A stretch of DNA of 64,000 bases from Paralvinella palmiformis (taxonomy: Eukaryota > Annelida > Polychaeta > Terebellida > Alvinellidae), in contig JAODUP010000015.1 in assembly GCA_025642065.1 (NCBI GenBank), positions 1,939,501-2,003,500 on the forward strand, written 5' to 3'. The notes under the pieces are model-generated. The model was not told where the DNA came from, did not search any database, and saw only the letters and a program-made list of their open reading frames with translations. Positions 22,125 to 32,200 of the stretch are shown in pieces. The translations under genes were made by a program, and so were the position numbers. How positions within the stretch are numbered: the first letter of the stretch is position 1; the number at the start of each line of letters is the position of its first letter.

Positions 22125-22637
22125 GAGAGAGAGAGAGAGATGGTTTCATAAAACAATTTGATTTATAAGCAAAACTTTATCTGGTGTTTTGTTGGTGACG
22201 TACCCTTTAACTTTTTTGTAGATTATTACTGCTCCAACAATACTGGCTAATACAAGCAAGATCACCACAATAACTATGACAGCTGTAATACACAAATAAA
22301 TACTAATAATAAATATTTTTGATGGTTATTAATGTGTGAAGACAACATTAACTATATATCTGACTGATGTACAGTAAAGTAGTAAAGCTCAGAGTAGTTC
22401 AGTTTTAACTGAACTACTAAGATTCAGCGTGTGTTATCGAATGGACTCCGAGTGATATATAACAAATATGATCAGAGCTAAGGTTAAACTAGCCTTCTAC
22501 TTACCTCGGCTCTGGGTCCTACTATACTATGCTATGCTATGCTATGCTATGCTATGCTATGCTATGCTATGCTATGCTATGCTATGCTATACAATGGCAT
22601 AATATAAAATAATAATGGTAATAATAAAGTTAATGAT

Positions 22638-22688
<51 letters not shown>

Positions 22689-23844
22689 GACAAACAAACA
22701 TTTTTACCAATGAGAACAGGACTTAAACTTGCTCCACTTGTCGATGCTCCAACGCTTGGACTAGCTAATGTTATTAAAGATGACATCAATAATAATCTGC
22801 TGTCTCTCTCAGCTACTGTCCAATTACCTGAAATATTAATATCATATTTAGTATAAATAACAAATTGCCACAACGTATACTATTTGTTATCAAACCGAAC
22901 GCTGATAGCGGTTACTTCATATGCTACATTCGATTATTATAACACGTCAATACGACGACGACGACGACAACAACAACAAGAAAAGAAAATAGGATTAATA
23001 GTAGATTAACAGATGAAAATGGCGCAAATGTGTATACTGTACTGAAATTTTGTTTAAACATCAAGTTAAACTGTTGTAACAGATGGTTTGCTATAAGGTT
23101 AGCTCGTACCAGTTTGACACAAATAATTGTAGAAATTGTCACATTCGGTATCCATCCAGCTGTACTCGCCGTCTTTAAATGCTACTTTAATACACTGATT
23201 AGAAATCCGATCAGGAACATTCATTTTACTCCAGAGGCTGTACCTCAAGTTATCGCCTACAAATAGAAACGGAAGAACGTATGTACGTAAAACAATGGTG
23301 TTACAAAATGCTTGTTTCCCTAATCTGTTGGTGTTTAAAATAATTATAGTATTTAACATTAGTATGGGTGTGTGTGTGTGTGTGTGTATGTGTGAATGTA
23401 AATTGTTAATGTAGCGGTTTTACGGTCACGTTTGTGCACACGGTAGGCTAAATGGGTGTGTGTGTGTATGTGTGTGCGAGCACGCGCGCGTATGTGTGTG
23501 CGGGCGCGTGTGTAAATACTATTACGTATAGAAGGATAATGAGAGATTACCATTTATCCACCGTATATTCTTTCTCGACAGACCTATCCAGACTTGATCC
23601 GGATTGATAGAAATTGTGTTCATTTGGGATACAACAGCAGCCCAAACGTTCTCTGTCCGTAGATTTACTAGATCGCCATGTCGACGGAAACAATCTTCAC
23701 GAGCATGAAACCATGGCTTACGATCAGTACTATAGAAATAGCAGTTACTATTTATATCCATCACGTATTTACCACCATCCTGATCGTTAAAACATGCATT
23801 CAGTTCTGAAATATGGAGGAAATGTATAGATAGAAGACAACCAA

Positions 23845-23885
<41 letters not shown>

Positions 23886-26233
23886 CGTGTGTATGTGCGT
23901 GTGTTTGTGATACAGTTTCTTATTTTTGCAGCAGCCATACAAAACCAATGCGTGCAGACACACTTAAGAATGGCAGCTTTAGCTTGTAAAACACGCACAC
24001 ACAAACGAATAAACGAACGAAGAAACGATCAATCAAAAATAAAGGAAGAACAGGGACCCAACAAAAACCTTACCAATATCACAAATGTAGTTGTATTGTT
24101 GCTCACAATCTCGTGTAGTGAGATGATAACCTGTAGCTAGAGTCATACTAACACAAGTCTGGTCGTCATTAAGTCTGTTTGGTTGATCCAATGACCACAG
24201 ACCAAATACACCTTGAAAACAAATTGATGCGCTGTTTAATAGGAACCGACGAAATATCTAACTGTTGAATATGTAGTTTGTATAGTGTAGTTGTGTGTGC
24301 CGAATACTGGTAGAAGTGTTTACCATTAACAGCGTAGATATAATTGGCTTTCAGACCACCACAGGTCTGACTGCTGTTTCCAGAACAAGGCTCATGGCAA
24401 TTATCAGTTGAACCATATTTTCCGAACGCATCACCGCAGAAACATCTATCACCGCCCTGAAACAATTATAACAGGATACGGATGAAATAAGCATCGTAGG
24501 ACATGACGGAGTTAAAAAGCGAAATTCCATATAAATTTATCTCCTCAAGTATGTAGTTCTTACATTGATGAACGCCTGCTACATCCCTAACCATGCTATA
24601 TAATTAACTACACTATTTATTACGTTAACCGTATTCGGAATCCGTGAGGTATAATACTGGAGGCTTAAAATACAATTTTATATTCTCATAACCTATTAAA
24701 TGTAGCATCACACACAAATATTTAATGAATATGGCATTATGGGATTAGTAGCTGGGGTTATTCTCTAGATTCCTACTTTTGGAACATTTCTTTTGATGTA
24801 CGCTTCAACCTATCATTATCTATCAAGTAGGCAAAATGTATTCTTGCAATGACATAAACAGTGTGATCTTTTTACGTAATCATCCTCACCTGTAATGCAG
24901 CATATGCATATCCCTCCAATCTGCATTTATCTGTACACCAGTCGACTGTCATTCTGTTATGTTTGAACTCTCTACGAAGATCACGACTCATGATTTGGTC
25001 TTTGAAACAACCTTGATCTTTTAGTAACGTTTCATCTTGAAGATAGAAAATAATCTGTATGTAATTATTCTATTTAGAAATCTAGGAAAAGAAATATAAC
25101 CCCCCACCCTCCCGGCCTAATATGGTCCCATGTCATAATATCGCGTTGTTCCCTCGTCGAATAAGTATACGCTTTGATTGAGCTAAATTCTACCTGTCCA
25201 CTTCCATGTTTGTGTAACTGATTCACTGGCGCCAATCCATAAATCAGTAAGTCCACTCTCGTTCATCATTCGCTCGATCACAAGTTGGTGATAATGATCG
25301 TTAATCGTTGCTAGATGGCCACCATGTTGTCGTTGACAGGTTTGTTCGGCACCGAGTATCATTTGTCTATCTTTATCATACATAAAGTAACAGTGTACTT
25401 CTGTGAAACAATGTGACCTCCAGGGAGATGGATCTGTCAACGAAAACGGGATGTCATAGCATTGATCCGAAAGTATCCAGGGAATGAAAATTCAGTGAAT
25501 GAGAAGAACAATGATGCCAATAACTGAGAAGATAAGAAGCTGAACAATGATGCCAGTTACGGATGATGTGGCGATTGAATAAGGAAATACGATGTCCTTA
25601 TTTTGCCGATATTCAGACTTACTTATCTTTTGGCCTTCTGTCAAAGTATTCAAACTTGGTGCTTTAGTTGTACTAACGGAAGTGGATGTTCTGGGAATCG
25701 TTCTGGTACTACGAGTGTAAACAGCGGTAGCAGTACTACGAGTGACAGGACGAGTACGTGTAGTCATAAGGATGGTAGGTGTCAAACTAGTAACTGCAGT
25801 AGGTGTTGTCTTAATAGTTGTCACACTAATACGAGGAGTAGTGATAACAGGAACTGTTGTTGTTCCTGATGATCGTGTTAATAATCGAGTAGACGTCTCT
25901 GATATAACTCCAATTATTTCTGTTATTGAACGGAATAAAAAATACTAAATAAAAAAACAGATAGAAAATATTAAAAACACATTAGAACCCTCTTATAGTT
26001 TAATAATTGTTACTCAGTTTGAATATATGGAGACTGACGTATGGTACCAAAGGTAAATTGCAGTTTACCTTTTTGGCAAATATACTTGTTAACTGTCAAA
26101 CAAGATCTATCTGTCCATCGACTACTACCAACATTTAAACTGATACACTGCTCTGTGTAAACACTTGGAGAAAATGTTGACCATCTGGAGTATAACACTC
26201 GTCTTCCTGCAAAATTAAAACATGGGACACTTT

Positions 26234-26265
<32 letters not shown>

Positions 26266-29200
26266 ACACACACACACACATACACATGTCCTCGCACATA
26301 CACGCATATATACACATAAAACACACGATTAAGTTATTTTTATCTTCAGTGACAAATTTCTGCGATATTTTCACCACATCTAATATTGTGATATTCACAG
26401 ACAAAACAATAAAGAAATGAAAGACTCCACTTAATCATCAGAAATTATTTGGACAAAGCTGATAACTCGACGTATTTGACTGTACTCACCAGTACTCCAT
26501 CTTATTTCTCGTCTGGTACTACCAACCCAATACAAATCACGTATTATTTCAGCCTTGTATATCGCCGACTGAATCGCAATCCAGTTCGATTCAGTGTGAA
26601 TTTCCGTCAGTTGCCCTCCTCTGGTGAAACAATCCTCTTGCGCTTGGAACCAAACTTTGGAAATTCTGCTAACAAAATAACATTCTCCATCTGTCGCCAA
26701 TATTAACTCTCCGGCATATTGGACTTCGTCGCAAGAATCTGTAAAATGCAATCAAATTTTCAAACTTTCGAAATCTTGAAAAAATACGAAGGCTTAGCGA
26801 ATGGATATACGTGTTGTATGAAGTGTATTACCTAAATGACACGTAGGAGTATGAAGTGTATTACCTAAATGACACACGTAGGAGTATGACTGCTCACAAA
26901 CTTTATCATCCAGTCTGAAATGATCATTGGAATTAAGTACTGCGCACTGCTGGTAATTACCATAATTATTTGGCTGACCAGATATCCAGAACGAAAATGT
27001 TCCTAGAAATAAATAAACAAACAAATAAACAAAAAAATATAGAAGTAAAAATAAATAACAACAATAACAACAAAACAAATCCTAAAAGGTAACCTGATTA
27101 CTTTTCAAATCATACGACATCTTTCTCGGAAATATTTGGGTTAATGTACACAATTTGAATCTCTGCGATATTCAAAAGAGCTTCTTGGTTATGACAAAGA
27201 TAAACTACATGAGACAGTAATGGAATCCAGTAATATTTTTGATGGAGCAAAACAAAGGACGAATAAATATTTAAAAGAAAAACAATTAAGCACAAAATCG
27301 CATAAAACCGTATGAAGTGTCTATTTTAATTATGATGGTAAACATTGCATTGTTATGGTGGTGAGGAAGAAGTCTGACCATTTACTGCATAAACGTCGTT
27401 TGATGTTTGACCTCCACAGGACTGTGAAGAATCACCTGGACACAAGAGACCACAACCGGCAGATTTACCATGGCGACCAAACTGATCATCGCAATAACAG
27501 TATTCACGATTCTACAATTATAATAAGACATAATTTTGATGTGTCATCCACATCATAGTACATTGACTTTCTCATAAACAAAGACATACTGGACGTTTCC
27601 TATTTGAAGTAATATTAAAGGGAATACCCTTAAACTATCTGAAATAGTTACATAATTATTTATTATTATCTATATATACAAGTACAGTTAAACTTGCTCT
27701 AAAGATTATATGTGGAATTCCAAGCATAAAAAGGTGGAACTTCCAGTAACAGAATAGGTATATACTATTTATTTATATTCATACATACATGCATGCATTC
27801 AAATATGTACATACACATACCTCGTATACATTTATAGATTTAATAATATAAGAAGGTATCATATCATTCACGTGGAAGGTTTTATTTCGTAATACACGAA
27901 AAATCAGAGCAGTTTCATTTATGTTGAACATGTCACGTGGCTAGCAACCATTTCTTATCGTAGGATGCTTTGACTTCCAGGCAGGGATGACGGTAACACC
28001 GGTAAAATGTATCCATTAAGCCCCAATAAATGGTATCAATAATCGATATTTAACATTTAATTTAAGAAGGAAATCAAAACAACTAACAAGAACATTTTGA
28101 TATAATTTATTAAAGCAACAATGATGAATATCAGATGATAATAATATACATATGTGAGGTCATGTGATAGTATTCATAACGGTTCACGCTTCATAATAAC
28201 TGTTAACTGTTCAAATCTTCATTGTCCAGTTCGTGTTGACCATAAGATAAGAAAAAGGCCATCTTAGCAGCTGTCTAAGCACCCAATCTATTCCTAAGTT
28301 TGCTGTGTACCAGGCTAAGGCTCCTCAAGATTCTTTCAATCGACGCTGAAGATCAGTATATCAGTATATCAGTAAAGCCCTCTCGTAGACAGTCCCGTGG
28401 GGGCACCCGCCACCATTTAGATGGGTGGATTGATGTTGATTGGAATAAGTTGACAGGATATGGAGCTGATTGGTTTTAAAAGGAAAGGGCAGCACCAATA
28501 GAATTGGGATATTTGTCTGCTAGCCACTCAAATGCTGTTTCATGCTGTTCAGGAGTCAATTTTCACCTCTGAATTCGGGACTAAAATGATAATGGGAGCA
28601 CAGCTTGTTTGTAGAGATAGAGATGTATAGAGATTGTAATTGTATCGAAAAACTGATGGAGTTACCAGGGGCTGGTTGCTATTTAAATATTTCTGAAAAG
28701 AAGTCACTAATCCCTCCGACACCAAGAGCAATGGGACATGGAATGAGGAACGTTTCTGAAAAGATTTCGCTAGATGGCGCTGCTACGCAACTCGGTTGTA
28801 GTTAGTAATTTTTATTTGGGTTTTCTTTCTAATTATAGCATATACAGGACCAATAATTCACTAATATATTCTAATCACTTAGGGTAAAATAATATAATGC
28901 TTATTATGATTAATTAAGTCATAGATATAAGTAGAAATACTTCCCAGTAAGCAGAGTGCTGAAGTCCTTATTATAGTAAGAGCTCATTTAGATCATGCAT
29001 TTTCGGCTGTTTTCGGTTATTAAATATTTAGTTATTAGAATGTATTTTATGAACATTTAATTATTATTCGGGAATAGAAATTAAGAGACATCATTATTTA
29101 AAACCAATGTTAAAGTTTGAATCTTTAGCATCCTATGGAGCTCGTGAAGTTCATGCTATGTGAATAATAAGGTGTAAAGCTCAAAGCAAAGATGGGCCAA

Positions 29201-32200
29201 TCCATTGACCTGGAAGAAAACTAGACCGTATACACGCCCACCTATTTGATGGCAAACAGGTCCCAACGTTACGGAAAAAAAGAATGTAGACTGCTAAAAT
29301 CAGGTTTATAAACATGATAAATTCTGGTTGTGTCGTTGGTTGTATAAGCCGTGGAAGTAATACAAAAGGAATATATTTTCAACGGTAAGGAACACATTTA
29401 AAATAGCGGTTAAAGCGTTTTGTTGAGAGAAATTAAACTTAACTATTATTATTATATTTAGCCTATTCGACAACCCCCGGCCCGTCTCTGGCGTTTTATC
29501 CCAACTAGACTAGATCTAAAAACTTGCGTAAAACGACATTTACATATTTCATGGCATATAATAGGACAGGAATAATACAGATTCTCTGGACACACTAAAT
29601 TATAATGCATACATCACAATAAATGTCCGTATTCATAGGTTCAAAACTCGAGCGCAGCCGCTTCAACGTTACTTTTTGCTTTGTAAGTGCTGTTTGGTCA
29701 TGGCGGCCCAACAAACACCACTGAGTGCTCGGTCTAGTTTTCTTTCAGGTCAATGGGCTAATCGCTCACTCATTTTAAATATTTCGGTGCTTTTCGGTTA
29801 TTAAATTTCTAGATTAATATTTTTAATGTTTATGTACTTTTAACTATCATTCAGAAATATTTAACATCAAGATAATTAAACCTTTTACTTCATGACTATC
29901 TCTTGGTATTTTCATTACTTTTGAGAAATTGTGATTTGGAAATATCACAAAAATATTTACCGGGAAATCAATGTTAACAAGGGACAAACTTAATTAGCAT
30001 GAATAACTTAGTTGCATCACAGCCCACTCAGCGGATTAGTTCCAAGAGATCCCCATTATCTGATGAGTGTTTTCAACTGAGCTGGGTGACAGTCTCATGA
30101 GATCACCCCTATTATTGCTTGGAATTAATTGACCACATAATGTACTGCATTATTGATAGCCAATCTATTGTTCTGTATCGTCGTAGTGTTCTGTAGCAGT
30201 TCAATGAGAATAATGACAATGTTTCAGATTTGGGGACTTTATTAATTTGGACTATTGACTAATGCTTTATGAACAAATATAGCCACGACTTTTGTTTTGC
30301 CGCAATGGTTTTTACTAGTTTTATGAGTGTTTTTTATCGGTGGCCATAACTTGCCAATCCTAATATTAATACTATACCTTATATTTTGTTATTTCAAATA
30401 TTGTTTAGTTCATTGATATGAGTGGGTAGACAAGTACAGAAACTTGGTAATTGTTAACATTCAGTGGTGTGGCATTGTTTGGTAAGACTAACTGTGAGAA
30501 GATGAACAGAGATCAGAAACCAGGACGTATTGAAAAGTACCGAGGTCCGGCCCGGGACTCGGCCTTAGCTAAGCAATCTTTCTCTTTCAAATCTCCGATC
30601 TCGTGTAGTCTCGAATCTACTTCATTCCTATAAATTCTACAAATTGTACAACACTCACTCACTCTACAAAACTCCACTCACTCTACAAACTCCACTTACT
30701 CTACAAAATCTACAAAAAGCAAAAGAACCTCTGTCAACATATAGGTATTATATAGGGGATATCCCCTCAACACTATGAACTCCGGTGGCCTGGTGCCAAA
30801 GGTCACAGGTTCGATCCCAGCAAGAGGTCGAAACTTTTCCAGCGATTAATTTCCCGGCTCACAACATCCTGGGTGGCCGACCACGTTAATTGGCGCTGCC
30901 GTCTCCACTGAATTATTAAAATAAAGGGGAAAGTTAAAGACCCCCCAAGGACGTAAAATACTCTGGCAGTGATCACCCTCAGGGTATTTCGGCTCCATCT
31001 TTCCGTACTTCTCCCCTACTTCTCAACCACTCCAACGAAACACAAGCAAACAAGCAGCACCGTCAGCGTTGTTGTCCGGTAAACCCCACATGGTCACCTG
31101 GTCCAAAAACAGCTGACTTGGCTGAGTCAAGAACAAACTCTTACTAAAATTCCTTCCACACATCCAAACGGTATATAAAGGGGAATTCACCCCCCCCCCC
31201 CAGCACAATCAGCGTGTTGTCCAGTGCAGACCCCACATATCCCTTGATGCAATATCCGCTGACTTGGCTGAACCATAACAAATATTCATTAAACAAAACT
31301 TTCACCTATTCAACCCACACCACAAAAAAAAACATGAGTACAGTACAAACCCAATCAAACCCCGTGGCCTTGACAAACCGTCAAGTGTCATGAACGGGTA
31401 ACCACCAACTTCTTACTCGCATTAATCAACAGGAGAACCATGACGCCACACATCTACACCCGTGTGGCCCCACAATTGGTCGGCCACACACCGCTAAGCG
31501 CCACGAACGGGCGATCACCAACTCTTCCTAACTTCAATCACTTTGAGAACCAGCCATGACTTTACAGCTTATGACTTTCCGAGTTTAGAAAAACGTTACA
31601 GCGTTTCGTCTCAAAGTGAAATATTCTTATAAATAAATACCAGCATGTATATCTACAAGATGTAATCTTATACAAATATGATATTTATTTTTTTAAATAT
31701 AAAAGACAGAAAAACAACAGTCTGTGGCTTAGATCGAGTGACATCTTTTCGCCTCAAAATGACACCTCATAAATAGATATGTAATCTTATAAAATATTAT
31801 GTTTGGTTAGAAAAATAACAATGATAAAAGACAGAGAAAAAACGACAGTCTGTTGCTAATATCTGTAATTGTCACAGTGACAACAACAAAACAACCTTAA
31901 CAGCCATATTTTATTCTATATCTGCTAATTATAATTATATATGTTTAGTCCAATTGCAATTCGTTTATCGAGAATTATACCGTTTAACGAGACGAAACTT
32001 TAAAACAATATCTGTATAAGTAGAATAAATTCCATTGGCTCTTTAGCGAAATGACAACACAAACATTTAATTAATTATCCTCTAAAACAAATTAATAATA
32101 ATAAACTTATTATTTTATTATTATTATTATTATTATTATATGTTGTTTGTAATCTGATAACATTATATGTGCCTCACAAAGAATGTAAATCAATTCGTGA

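Noticed and set aside
22577..22873. 98-codon minus-strand frame
   Set aside because: Only 22708-22827 is exon (lectin stalk); the remainder is intron and (TA)n microsatellite.
25603..25948. Plus-strand frames opposite the lectin linker
   Set aside because: They are antisense shadows of the Thr/Ser-rich lectin exon at 25623-25919.
26449..26706. 85-codon plus-strand frame
   Set aside because: It is the antisense shadow of the CTLD2 first-half exon on the minus strand.
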